DNA of 64,000 nt, from NCBI GenBank assembly GCA_021414305.1, contig JAIOOS010000024.1, positions 124,001 to 188,000 of the forward strand, given 5' to 3'. This DNA comes from Burkholderiales bacterium. Lineage in GTDB: Bacteria > Pseudomonadota > Gammaproteobacteria > Burkholderiales > Burkholderiaceae_C. The position numbers and the translations under genes were made by a program. Under the pieces are notes generated by a model. It was not told where the DNA came from. It made no database searches and worked only from the letters and a program-made list of their open reading frames with translations. This document shows positions 8,252-16,430 of the stretch, piece after piece (the first letter of the stretch is position 1; each line of letters begins with the position of its first letter).

Positions 8252-9462
8252 CAAGCCTCCGGACGTGCGCCGCGTGAAAGAAAACCGAGCCAGATCGTAC
8301 GGGCGCCGTGCCAGGCGAACGTCAGGCCCTGCCAGATCGTGACGATCCAGAACCCGGCCGGACCCTGGCCGAGCAGGAGCGCGACCGCCATGATCGTCAT
8401 CGTGATGTTGCGCCGGGCGATGAAGCTGCGCACCCGGCCGTCGAGCCGGGTCGCGGCGTGCAGCGCGAAGCCGAGGCGGCGCTTGGCGACGGCAAGCACG
8501 ATCCGGTCGGCGAAGTAGAAGAAGATCAGCCACAGCGCCGCCTGGTAGAGCGGCTCGGCCGGCGTGCGCGCGCCCAGCCCCCAGGCCCAGGCGAAGTACC
8601 AGAACGGCGGATGGACCTGGTCGATGCCGTGGTCGAGGAGGTTGCCGATCTTCGAATCGGTGAGGGTCACCCGGGCCACCTTGCCGTCGACGCTGTCGAG
8701 CACGCTCATCGCATAGGCGCAGAGGAAGCCGGCCAGCCACTGCCCTTCGGCGAACAGCGGCACCGCGGCGATGGTGAAGGCGATCGAGACCAGCGTGACG
8801 GCGTTGGGATGGATCCGAAAGCGGGTGCAGAACAACACCATCGGCCAGACGATGGGCGGGTAGACCCAGCGCGTCAGCAGGTCGGTCGAGCCCTTGTAGT
8901 TGTCCCAGAACATCTGCCGTTCGAGGCGCTTTCGGGTCGCCGCGTCGGCGACGACGTGCAGCCAGTACGGCAGCGAGCGGCGCAGCTTGTCGACGTAGGC
9001 CGGGAAGGCCTGCTCGTCGACCGGCGCGATCCGGCCGGCGGCGACGAGCGCATCGGCGACCGCGCGCAGGTCGGCGGCGTCGGCCGGTATCGCCTCGGCG
9101 AGCTCGGGCGCCAGCCGCAGCGCCACCGCGCGCCCGGCGCCCTCGCCGCGCGCCGCCAGCGCCGGGCGGGCGCTGCGCAGGAGAAAGCCGATCAGGCGCG
9201 GGTCGATGAGGTTGGCCCCGTCGATGGCGACCAGCCCCTCGCCCGAGGAAGCAAGTGCGCGGCGCAGGCGCTCGCCGAGCGGCGCGGCGCCGGCGTCGAC
9301 CTGCGCGCCGGGCCAGCCCGCGGCAGCGGCCGCGGGGCCGGAAAGGGTCACCTGCGCGCCCTCGCTCGCCTTGGCGGCGCTGCGCCGCAGGCGCTCGAGA
9401 GGAGGCAGGCCGAACAGCGCCTGGGCACGTTCGAGCGCGGAGGTATCGATCCAGAGATTCAT
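8251..9462 (-). CDS. CDP-alcohol phosphatidyltransferase with extra N-terminal domain
   Basis: A 403-residue inner-membrane protein. The catalytic motif DG-x2-AR-x8-G-x3-D-x3-D is intact (DGKVAR...G..LD.GID near residue 260), followed by several hydrophobic segments. About 180 N-terminal residues precede the membrane domain; VAIDGANLIDPRLIGFLL in this region hints at a degenerate nucleotidyltransferase-like or phosphosugar-binding fold (inference). It would join a CDP-activated lipid or alcohol to its partner to form a phosphodiester lipid. Start ATG overlaps the LptG-like stop (ATGA). It is a paralogue of the protein at 13249-14376, sharing (Y/S)YKG.TDL..(R/L)(W/Y)V just before the membrane domain. 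Confidence 0.85.
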   Translation of the reverse strand: MNLWIDTSALERAQALFGLPPLERLRRSAAKASEGAQVTLSGPAAAAAGWPGAQVDAGAAPLGERLRRALASSGEGLVAIDGANLIDPRLIGFLLRSARPALAARGEGAGRAVALRLAPELAEAIPADAADLRAVADALVAAGRIAPVDEQAFPAYVDKLRRSLPYWLHVVADAATRKRLERQMFWDNYKGSTDLLTRWVYPPIVWPMVLFCTRFRIHPNAVTLVSIAFTIAAVPLFAEGQWLAGFLCAYAMSVLDSVDGKVARVTLTDSKIGNLLDHGIDQVHPPFWYFAWAWGLGARTPAEPLYQAALWLIFFYFADRIVLAVAKRRLGFALHAATRLDGRVRSFIARRNITMTIMAVALLLGQGPAGFWIVTIWQGLTFAWHGARTIWLGFLSRGARPEA

Positions 9463-10526
9463 ATCCGTTCGTGGAGTCTGAGGCGCAGCAGGCCGATCGC
9501 GCCGAACAGCAGCGGCGCGGCGAGCGCGGTGGTGAGGGGAGGAAGCCGGCCGCTGGTGCCGAGCGCCGAGACGATGCCGTCGCACAGCAGGAAGGCCAGG
9601 CCGAGGGCGAGGCCGTACAGCATCTCGCGGCTGCCGGCGCGGCCGCGCGGCTGCGAGCACGCCGTCGGCAAGGCGAGCAGCAGCATCACGAACACGGCGA
9701 GCGGCGCGGTGAAGGATCGGTACAAGACGGTCCGGTAGTAGCTGAGGGGCTGGGTGCCGACGCGGGCGCCGGCGATCACGTCGGCCAGCATCATGCTCGA
9801 CAGCCGCGGCCGGGCGACGTCGAGGCGCAACACGTCGTCGGGCACGAGGTTGGTTTCCCACACCCGCGCCGGCGCGCGCACGCGCTCGAGCCCGCCGTCG
9901 ACGATGCGCAGCTCGCTCACGCCGTCGAGCCGCCAGACCCGGCCGTCCCACTGCGCGTCGCCGGCCGCGAGCCGGCCCTCGATCAGGTCGTCGGCATTGC
10001 GCTCGTAGAGGCGCAGTCCGCGCAGGTGCCGGCCGTCGGGGCTGATGCTGTCGATCGAGACCGGACCGCGAGGCGTGTTCACCCAGAGCCGCGGCGTCGA
10101 TTCGCCGCTCGGCGTGCTCTCGCTCCACCACGCCTTGAGACGGTTCTCCGCCTGCGGCAGGACCTGCTCGGACAGCGCGAACTGCAGCGCGGCGAGCAGC
10201 AGCGGCACCGGCAGCAGCCAGGCGAAGATGCGCATCAGGCTGACGCCGGCGCAGCGGATCGTCGTGATCTCGAGATTGCGCGCCATCGAGTGCATCGCCG
10301 TCATCGTGCCGAGCAGCACCGCGATCGGCAGCATCAGCACCACCTCGGCGGGCGTGCGCAGCGCTGCGTAGTAGAGCAGGCCGCGCAGGCCGAGCGCGCG
10401 CTTGAGGACCTCGGTGGTCATGTCGAGCAGCTCGAGCATCTGCAGCAGCGCCGTGAGCACCGCCAGCAGGGCGAGGATCTGCACGCCGACCCGGCGACGG
10501 AAGTACCCCGGCAGCACCGAGCTCAC
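9459..10526 (-). CDS. lptG: LptG-like permease of the LptFG/YjgP-YjgQ family
   Basis: A 355-residue inner-membrane protein with the LptF/G layout: a first hydrophobic helix, a conserved cytoplasmic block SMARNLEITTIRCAGVSLMRI near residues 85-105, a periplasmic beta-jellyroll region and three C-terminal helices. It pairs with the LptF-like protein encoded upstream; their GTGA overlap fixes the GTG start at 10526. Canonical LptFG carry lipopolysaccharide from the inner membrane to the Lpt bridge. This copy sits inside a lipid-biosynthesis operon with no lptA, lptB or lptC nearby, so it may be a paralogue that moves the locus product instead (inference). Confidence 0.85.
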   Translation of the reverse strand: MSSVLPGYFRRRVGVQILALLAVLTALLQMLELLDMTTEVLKRALGLRGLLYYAALRTPAEVVLMLPIAVLLGTMTAMHSMARNLEITTIRCAGVSLMRIFAWLLPVPLLLAALQFALSEQVLPQAENRLKAWWSESTPSGESTPRLWVNTPRGPVSIDSISPDGRHLRGLRLYERNADDLIEGRLAAGDAQWDGRVWRLDGVSELRIVDGGLERVRAPARVWETNLVPDDVLRLDVARPRLSSMMLADVIAGARVGTQPLSYYRTVLYRSFTAPLAVFVMLLLALPTACSQPRGRAGSREMLYGLALGLAFLLCDGIVSALGTSGRLPPLTTALAAPLLFGAIGLLRLRLHERI

Positions 10527-11710
10527 GCCGCCGCCTTGGCGCGCCGCCGCGGCCGCAGACCCTCGAACAGGCCTTCGACCGCCAGGACCCCGCGCAGCAC
10601 CGGGTTGTCGCCGGGCCAGGCGAGGCTGCCGCGAAAGATCCACAGGCCCAGCGCGGCGAACAGCAGGTACGGGGTCCAGACGGCGATCGCCGGCGGCGCG
10701 CGGCCGTTGGCGGCGAGGCTTTCGCCGAACTGCAGCGCATGGTGGACGACGATCAGCGCCAGGGTCGCGAACACCACGCCCGGCGTGCGCTGGCCGCGCT
10801 TGGACGCCATGCCGAGCGGCAGCGCCAGCAGGGGCAGGAGCGGCAGGAGCATCACCCGCGCCAGGCGGCCATGGAATTCGGCCGCCGCCTTGTTGTCGGC
10901 GCTCTGGCGGAGGTCGCGCCAGAGCTCGGGCTGGGTGCGCTCGCGCGCCGATTCGCCGCGGTCGCGGAACGGCTGTCGCGTCGGCAGCAGGTCGCGGTCG
11001 ACCCGGCTGTTGGCGAAGCGCTCGATCGACACCGAGCGGTCCTGCCCCTCCACCAGCCGCAGGCCCTCCTCGAGGCGCAGGCTCAGGCCCTCGCCGCCGG
11101 GACCCGGGACGAACTCGCCGTGCGTCGCCGTCGTCGTCTCGATGCCGCCCGCGGGCGTGCGCCGCTCGATGAAGATGCCGCGCAGGTGGCGGCCGTCGGG
11201 ATCGACCTCGCGGGCGCTGAAGATCGCGCCCTTGCCCGCATCGATGAAGCGGTTCTCCTCGACCTTGGCGTTCCAGCCGGTCTGCATCGCCTCGTAGACC
11301 GCCAGCCGGTAGCCGTAGCGCGTGAGCGGCTGGACCTGGCCGTACAGGTAGGCGTTGAACGGGATCAGCAGCACCGCGAGCGCGAAATACGGCGCGGCGA
11401 TGCGCGCGATCGACCGGCCGGTGGTGAGCATGATGTCGAGCTCGCAGTCGTCGGACATGCGCGCCGCGGCGATGAAGATCGCCGCGGTGAAGGCCATCGG
11501 CAGGCCGAGGCCGAAATAGTGCGGCACCAGGTTGGCGATCATCACGACCACGCTCGAAAGCGGCGCGCCTGCGGAAGCGGCGAGGTCGAGCAGGCGCAGC
11601 AGCCGCTCGAGCAGCTGCGCCATCAGCAGGATCGCCAGCACCAGCGCGAGCGGGGCGATGAACAGGCGCAGCGCGTAGCGGTCGAGGCGGTCGAAGGCGA
11701 ACAGGGGCAA
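10523..11710 (-). CDS. lptF: LptF-like permease of the LptFG/YjgP-YjgQ family
   Basis: A 395-residue membrane protein: helix near residues 15-35, FGLGLPMAFTAAIFIAAARMSDDCELDIMLTTGRS (the family's cytoplasmic coupling region), a periplasmic domain near 120-260 and C-terminal helices from about 275. It is the LptF partner of the next gene, which overlaps it by GTGA. The frame starts with TTG at 11710; no better start precedes the first helix. Its usual job is the LPS-extracting half-permease with the ATPase LptB; here the surroundings suggest another lipid cargo (inference). Confidence 0.85.
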   Translation of the reverse strand: MPLFAFDRLDRYALRLFIAPLALVLAILLMAQLLERLLRLLDLAASAGAPLSSVVVMIANLVPHYFGLGLPMAFTAAIFIAAARMSDDCELDIMLTTGRSIARIAAPYFALAVLLIPFNAYLYGQVQPLTRYGYRLAVYEAMQTGWNAKVEENRFIDAGKGAIFSAREVDPDGRHLRGIFIERRTPAGGIETTTATHGEFVPGPGGEGLSLRLEEGLRLVEGQDRSVSIERFANSRVDRDLLPTRQPFRDRGESARERTQPELWRDLRQSADNKAAAEFHGRLARVMLLPLLPLLALPLGMASKRGQRTPGVVFATLALIVVHHALQFGESLAANGRAPPAIAVWTPYLLFAALGLWIFRGSLAWPGDNPVLRGVLAVEGLFEGLRPRRRAKAAA

Positions 11711-11756
11711 TCCGCGGGGTCCTGGGTTCTGGGGGTGCGGCCGCGAGCGGCGCGGA

Positions 11757-12203
11757 TCAGTGCGCGGCCGAGGCCTTCCACGCGTCGCGCAGGCGGGCGA
11801 CGACGCCGTCGATGGTCGCCGTGTCGAGCGCCACCGCGGGCTCGAGCGCGGGCTGGCCGGGCCAGCCGGTGTCGGGGAAGGCGATCGCGCCGAAGTTGCG
11901 TGTGCCGTTGTAGCGCGGGATCACGTGGAAGTGCACGTCCGGGTCGACCATCATCAGCATCAGATAGTTGATCCGCTCGTAGGCGACGAAGCCGCGCAGC
12001 ATCGACTCGACGCCCTGCACCACTTTCCCGAGCTCGGCGAAGCCCTGGGCGCTGACGCCCGAGAAGGCCTGCACCGGCTCGCGGCAGACCAGCACCAGCG
12101 AGCCGAAGGTCGGCTGCTTCGGCCGCAGCAGCACGGTCCAGCAATCGGTCTGCGCGATCCGGGTGACGGGATCGCCGAACTTCGCTTCGGTCGCGTTGGC
12201 CAT
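11757..12203 (-). CDS. HIT-family protein
   Basis: A 148-residue histidine-triad protein, the usual HIT length. The triad region reads DVHFHVIPRY near residue 108: the position of the first His is Asp, while the second (nucleophilic) and third His are present. HIT hydrolases and transferases act on nucleotide phosphodiesters and phosphoramidates. It is the first gene of the run HIT-lptF-lptG-CDP-alcohol transferase, 46 bp before lptF. A link to nucleotide-activated intermediates such as CDP-alcohols is possible but unproven. Confidence 0.82.
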   Translation of the reverse strand: MANATEAKFGDPVTRIAQTDCWTVLLRPKQPTFGSLVLVCREPVQAFSGVSAQGFAELGKVVQGVESMLRGFVAYERINYLMLMMVDPDVHFHVIPRYNGTRNFGAIAFPDTGWPGQPALEPAVALDTATIDGVVARLRDAWKASAAH

Positions 12204-12244
12204 GGGTCGGCTCCTCCTCGGCCCCGATTCTGGGGCCGCACGCC

Positions 12245-13165
12245 TCAGACCCGGGCGAGCGGCTCCGGGCGCGGCGCCGCGGCGCGCGGCAGGCAGAGGT
12301 GGTAGCGGCCGGCGGCAACGAACGCCCCCGCCTCGGTCGACCAGCGTCGGACCTCGACCTCGACGCGGCCTTCGTCGCCGGCCGCGAAGACCAGGCGATG
12401 CCAGCGCGCGCCCTGGTCGTGGCGGCTCGGCAGCGCCGAGGACGACGGCACGCACAGGCACGGGATCGGCTCGACAGGGCCGGGCAAGGCGTCGAGGCGG
12501 GCGTCGCGCGCATGGCCGTGCAGCACCAGCTCGGCGCCCGCCCGGCGCAGCACGTCGGCCAGCGCCTGCCGGTCGGCGAGCGCCTTGCGCCAGCCGATCG
12601 CGCCTGCGGCCGGCGGGTGGTGCAAGGCGACGATGCGAACCCTCCCCGCTGCGCCTTCGGCGACGAGGATCCGCTCGAGCCGCTGCAGTTGTTCGACGCC
12701 GAGGCGGCCTCGCGCCAGCAGCGGCGCGGTCGGCAACGCCGAGTCGAGGCCGATCAGCGCCAGGTCGCCGAGACGATGCGTGTACGGCCAGCCCTCGGCG
12801 CTCCGCGTCCAGCCGGACCAGAGGCCCAGGCCCTCGGCGGCGGCGACGGGCACGAGCGCGTCGTGGTTGCCCGGCACCAGGCTGAGCGCGCCCGCCGGCG
12901 CGAGCGCCGCGAGCCAGGCGGCGGCCTGGCGAAATTCGGCCGGCAGCGAGAAGTTGGTGATGTCGCCGGTGACGACCACATGGTCGACCGCCGCGGCACG
13001 AACGTCCGCGGCCAGCGCGTCGAGGATCTCGGGGCGGTGCAGATGCCGCCGGCGGCGCCACGAGAGCGCACTGAGCTGGCGCTTGGAGAAGCGCTGCCGC
13101 AGCGTCAGGCGCGGCTCGAACGGAAGGTGCAGGTCGGAGACGTGGGCCAGCGTGAAGCGGTTCAT
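12245..13165 (-). CDS. Metallophosphoesterase
   Basis: A 306-residue calcineurin-like phosphoesterase with all metal-binding blocks: HVSDLHL (residue 8), VTGDITN (near 65), PGNHD (near 95), LHHPP (near 195) and LHGHARDA (near 225). There is no signal peptide, so it is probably cytoplasmic. Family members cleave phosphomonoesters or phosphodiesters, including lipid intermediates (LpxH/UshA-type pyrophosphatases are relatives). It is divergent from the second CDP-alcohol transferase. Removal of a phosphate from a phosphatidyl-alcohol-phosphate product is one possible role (inference). Confidence 0.85.
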   Translation of the reverse strand: MNRFTLAHVSDLHLPFEPRLTLRQRFSKRQLSALSWRRRRHLHRPEILDALAADVRAAAVDHVVVTGDITNFSLPAEFRQAAAWLAALAPAGALSLVPGNHDALVPVAAAEGLGLWSGWTRSAEGWPYTHRLGDLALIGLDSALPTAPLLARGRLGVEQLQRLERILVAEGAAGRVRIVALHHPPAAGAIGWRKALADRQALADVLRRAGAELVLHGHARDARLDALPGPVEPIPCLCVPSSSALPSRHDQGARWHRLVFAAGDEGRVEVEVRRWSTEAGAFVAAGRYHLCLPRAAAPRPEPLARV

Positions 13166-13248
13166 CGACAATGCCCGCCGCAGCCAGGACTTCCGTTTCC
13201 GACCATGCCCGAGCTTACTTCGCCGCTCCGCTTCCTTCGCCTCGCCCG

Positions 13249-14376
13249 GTGAGCGCCCGCCCCGGTCCGGTTCGCGCGGCGTCGGGCATCGTCGTCGGCC
13301 AGTCGACGCTGCGCGTCTGGGGACTGCCCTCGGCGCTGCGCCTGCAGCGCCAGCTCGCGCTCGCCGGCGCCCTCGCCGATGAAGCGCAGGCGACACGGCG
13401 CGTCCTGTTGCGTGCCGACTGGGTCTACGACGACGCCCTGGTGCGCGGCCTGGTCGCCGCCGACGCCGACCTGGCCCTCCACGCCGCCGACGGAACCGCG
13501 GTCGCCCTGAGCGTCGCCGCCGACGCGGGGGGCGAAGCTGCGGCGCTGCTCGCCGCTGGCCGCGCGCCGGCCGGGTCGCGCGCGGTGAGCCCGGCCGAGC
13601 TCGCCGATGGTTACAACAACGCCCTGCGCAAGCGCGAGCCGCCGTTCCTGTTTCCGCTCAACGACGCGACGCTGCCGGCGATCGAGCAGCGCGTCTTCGG
13701 CAGCTCGTACAAGGGCGTCACCGACCTGGTCACGCTTTACGTCTGGCCCCGGCCGGCGCGCTGGGCGACGCGCATCTGCGCCAACGCGGGCATCACGCCG
13801 AACCAGGTCACCTCGGCGAGCCTCGTGCTGGTGCTCGCCGCGATGGCGCTGTTCTGGACCGGGCACTACGCGCTCGGCCTGATCGCCGCGTGGCTGATGA
13901 CCTTCCTCGACACCGTCGACGGCAAGCTCGCCCGCGTCACCCTGCGCTCGACGCCGTTCGGCAACTACTACGACCACCTGATCGACCTGATCCACCCGCC
14001 GTTCTGGTGGTGGGCCTGGATCGTCGGCCTGCCGGCCGCGGGCTTCACGCTCGGCCAGGCCGGCCTCGTTCTCGGGGTGATCGTCGCCGGCTACGTGCTG
14101 CAGCGGATCGAGGAAGGCGTCTTCATCGCCTGCTTCGGCATCGAGATGCACGTCTGGCAGCGCTTCGACAGCCGCTTTCGGCTGATCACCGCGCGCCGCA
14201 ATCCCAACCTGCTGCTGCTGACCGGCTCGGTCCTGATCGGCCGCCCGGATCTCGGCATCGTCGCGGTCGCGATCTGGACCGCCGCTTCGCTGCTGGTGCA
14301 TGCGCTGCGCCTGGTGCAGGCGGCGCTGGCGCGGCGCCGCGGCAAGCTGCATTCGTGGCTCGCGACGCCGACGTGA
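13249..14376 (+). CDS. CDP-alcohol phosphatidyltransferase, second paralogue
   Basis: A 375-residue protein with an N-terminal soluble part (about 155 residues) and a membrane domain carrying DG-x2-AR-x8-G-x3-D-x3-D (DTVDGKLAR ... G.YYDH.ID, near residue 220). It resembles the protein at 8251-9462 in architecture and in the SYKGVTDLVTLYVWP segment before the first helix. I place the start at the GTG at 13249; an in-frame ATG exists at 13171. The stop overlaps the next gene by GTGA. The donor is presumably a CDP-activated lipid or alcohol made in this locus. Confidence 0.85.
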   Translation: MSARPGPVRAASGIVVGQSTLRVWGLPSALRLQRQLALAGALADEAQATRRVLLRADWVYDDALVRGLVAADADLALHAADGTAVALSVAADAGGEAAALLAAGRAPAGSRAVSPAELADGYNNALRKREPPFLFPLNDATLPAIEQRVFGSSYKGVTDLVTLYVWPRPARWATRICANAGITPNQVTSASLVLVLAAMALFWTGHYALGLIAAWLMTFLDTVDGKLARVTLRSTPFGNYYDHLIDLIHPPFWWWAWIVGLPAAGFTLGQAGLVLGVIVAGYVLQRIEEGVFIACFGIEMHVWQRFDSRFRLITARRNPNLLLLTGSVLIGRPDLGIVAVAIWTAASLLVHALRLVQAALARRRGKLHSWLATPT

Positions 14377-15311
14377 GCGGCGCGGACCTGGCCGCGCTGG
14401 TCGGCGCCGAGCTCGAGCGACCGGTGCCGCCTGCGGTAGCAGCGCTGGCCGCCGAGCTCGCCCGGCGGGCCGGCGACGCAACCGCGGCGGTGCTCTTCTA
14501 CGGCTCGGCGCTGCGCGACGACGCGCTCGACGGCGTGCTCGATTTCTACGTGCTGACCGATCGGCCGATCGCCTGGCCGGGCTCGCGCCTGACCGCCCTC
14601 GCCGGCCGCCTGATCCCGCCCAACGTCGGCTACCTCGAGACCGCCATCGACGGCGTGACGCTGCGCACCAAGTACGCCGTCATGACCCTGGCGCAGTTCC
14701 GCCACGCGATGGCGAAAGAGCGCATCGACACCACCCTCTGGGCGCGCTTCTCGCAGCCGGTCGCCTGCATCCACGCGCGCGGCGAGACCGAGGCGCGGCA
14801 GGTGCGCGCGGCGGTCACCGAGGCGGTCGTGACCGCGGCGCGTTGGGCGGCGGCGCTCGGGCCCGTGCGCGGCACGGCGGCCGACTTCTGGCGCGGCTTG
14901 TTCCAGCGGACCTACGCCGTCGAGCTGCGAGTCGAGCGCAGCGCCCGCGCCGACGACCTGGTGGCGCGCGACGCGGCGCGCTATTCGCGCCTGTTGCCCG
15001 CCGCCTGGGAGGCCGCGGGCCTGGCTTTTTCCAGCAACGCCGACGGCGTTCTCGCGCCGACACTCAACGCCGAAGATCGCGCCGCCGCCGAGCGCCGCTG
15101 GCGGAGGCGCCGCCTCCTCGCCCGGCCGCTCAACCTGCTGCGCCTGTTCAAGGCGGCCTCGACCTTCGACAACGCGATCGACTACGTCGCCTGGAAGGTC
15201 GAGCGGCACAGCGGCTACCGGATCGAGCCGACCGAGTTCCAGCGCCGCCATCCGCTCCTCGCCGCGCCGTCGCTGTATCTGAAGCTGCGCGCGCGCGGCG
15301 TGCTGCGCTAG
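14373..15311 (+). CDS. Tam41-like nucleotidyltransferase (possible CTP:phosphatidate/ceramide-phosphate cytidylyltransferase)
   Basis: A 312-residue protein. Near residue 40 it has VLFYGSALRDDALDGVLDFYVLTD, a polymerase-beta-type nucleotidyltransferase motif (GS...D.D). NVGYLE....TLRTKYAVMTLAQF and LWARFSQPV then follow. This order resembles mitochondrial Tam41/Mmp37, which makes CDP-diacylglycerol (GSG..Q, KYGV, L.AGR..KPV). I base this on remembered motifs, not an alignment. The GTG start overlaps the stop of the CDP-alcohol transferase (GTGA), so the pair would act in sequence: activate a phospholipid or ceramide phosphate, then transfer (inference). An alternative GTG is at 14355. Confidence 0.62.
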   Translation: MSGADLAALVGAELERPVPPAVAALAAELARRAGDATAAVLFYGSALRDDALDGVLDFYVLTDRPIAWPGSRLTALAGRLIPPNVGYLETAIDGVTLRTKYAVMTLAQFRHAMAKERIDTTLWARFSQPVACIHARGETEARQVRAAVTEAVVTAARWAAALGPVRGTAADFWRGLFQRTYAVELRVERSARADDLVARDAARYSRLLPAAWEAAGLAFSSNADGVLAPTLNAEDRAAAERRWRRRRLLARPLNLLRLFKAASTFDNAIDYVAWKVERHSGYRIEPTEFQRRHPLLAAPSLYLKLRARGVLR

Positions 15312-15347
15312 CCCGGCAGCGCCGACGCGGCGGGCACCGTCGAACGC

Positions 15348-16337
15348 TTATGCGGCCGCCAGCCAGCCGGCGCGCCGATACCAGGCCACCGCATCGGCGA
15401 AGCCGTGCTCGAGGTCGAACTGCGCCGCCCAGCCCGGCGCGGTCGCGCGTTCCGCGGCGGCCACGCCCCAGTCCGGATGGCGCAGCTCGCGCAGCTTCTG
15501 CGAGCTGATCATGCTGCTCGAGCCCCAGGTCTTCGCCAGGTCGCCGACCAGGGCGACGCCGCTCAGCAGCGCCTGTGGCGCGCGCACGAAGCGCGGCGTG
15601 GCATTGCCGACCGCGCGCGCCGCGGCGCCGAGCAGCTCTTCCCAGGTGTAGCCGCGGGGCCGCTCGTCGGCCGCCTCGAGCACGCCGGCGTGCCCGGCGG
15701 GCTCGCTCGCCAGCGCGACCATCAGGCGCACCAGGTCGCTGACGTGGATCAGCGCCGCGCGCGCCTCGGCGCGCCCGAGCAGCGGCACCAGGCGACCGGC
15801 GGCGAGCTGGAAGAAGAGCAGCGTCTCGCGATCGCCCGGCCCGTACACGACCGATGGACGAAGCACGGTCGCCCGCGCGCCGAGGATCTCGCGCACCGCG
15901 CGCTCGCCCGCGTGCTTGCTCGCCGCGTAGTCGGAGAGCGCGGGCTCGCGCGCGGCCAGGCTGGAGACGAGCAGGAAGCGCGCGACCGGCGCGCCGTGCT
16001 CGACCGCGCGCGCCAGCGCCGCCGCGCCGTCGCGGTTGACGGCGAAGAAGTCGGCGCGCCGCGCCGCCTTGATCAGCCCGGCGAGATGGATGACGACGTC
16101 GGCGCCCTCGACCAGGCGCGCCAGCGCCGCGGCGTCGCCCAGGCTGCCTGCCACGACCTCCGGCACGAGCTCGCGCCACTCGGCCACGTCGGGCTCGCGG
16201 CGCAGCAGCAGCCGCACCCGGAAGCCGGCCCGGTGCAGGGCGACGACAAGGTGCCGGCCGATGAAGCCGGTGGCGCCGGTCACCGCCGCCAGCGGCGCGG
16301 CCCCGGGCGCGAGCGCATCCGCGGGCGGCAGATTCAT
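15348..16337 (-). CDS. NAD-dependent epimerase/dehydratase, CerR-like
   Basis: A 329-residue extended short-chain dehydrogenase. The Rossmann motif is VTGATGFIGRHLV near residue 20, VIHLAG follows near 80, and the catalytic YAASK is near 150. CerR, the reductase of the bacterial ceramide pathway, is an enzyme of this family and size, and it reduces the 3-keto group after N-acylation. The surrounding locus makes that role the best guess. Sugar-nucleotide epimerase is the alternative. It faces the Tam41-like gene, 36 bp apart, and diverges from the GT-like gene across a 93-bp promoter region. Confidence 0.75.
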   Translation of the reverse strand: MNLPPADALAPGAAPLAAVTGATGFIGRHLVVALHRAGFRVRLLLRREPDVAEWRELVPEVVAGSLGDAAALARLVEGADVVIHLAGLIKAARRADFFAVNRDGAAALARAVEHGAPVARFLLVSSLAAREPALSDYAASKHAGERAVREILGARATVLRPSVVYGPGDRETLLFFQLAAGRLVPLLGRAEARAALIHVSDLVRLMVALASEPAGHAGVLEAADERPRGYTWEELLGAAARAVGNATPRFVRAPQALLSGVALVGDLAKTWGSSSMISSQKLRELRHPDWGVAAAERATAPGWAAQFDLEHGFADAVAWYRRAGWLAAA

Positions 16338-16430
16338 CGAAGGTCGTATGGCGTAAACCCCTGTCGCTGCCGGAAACAGGCCCGGCCGCCACTAGGATAC
16401 TGGCGCCCGACACGCTTCCTGCCACCGTCC

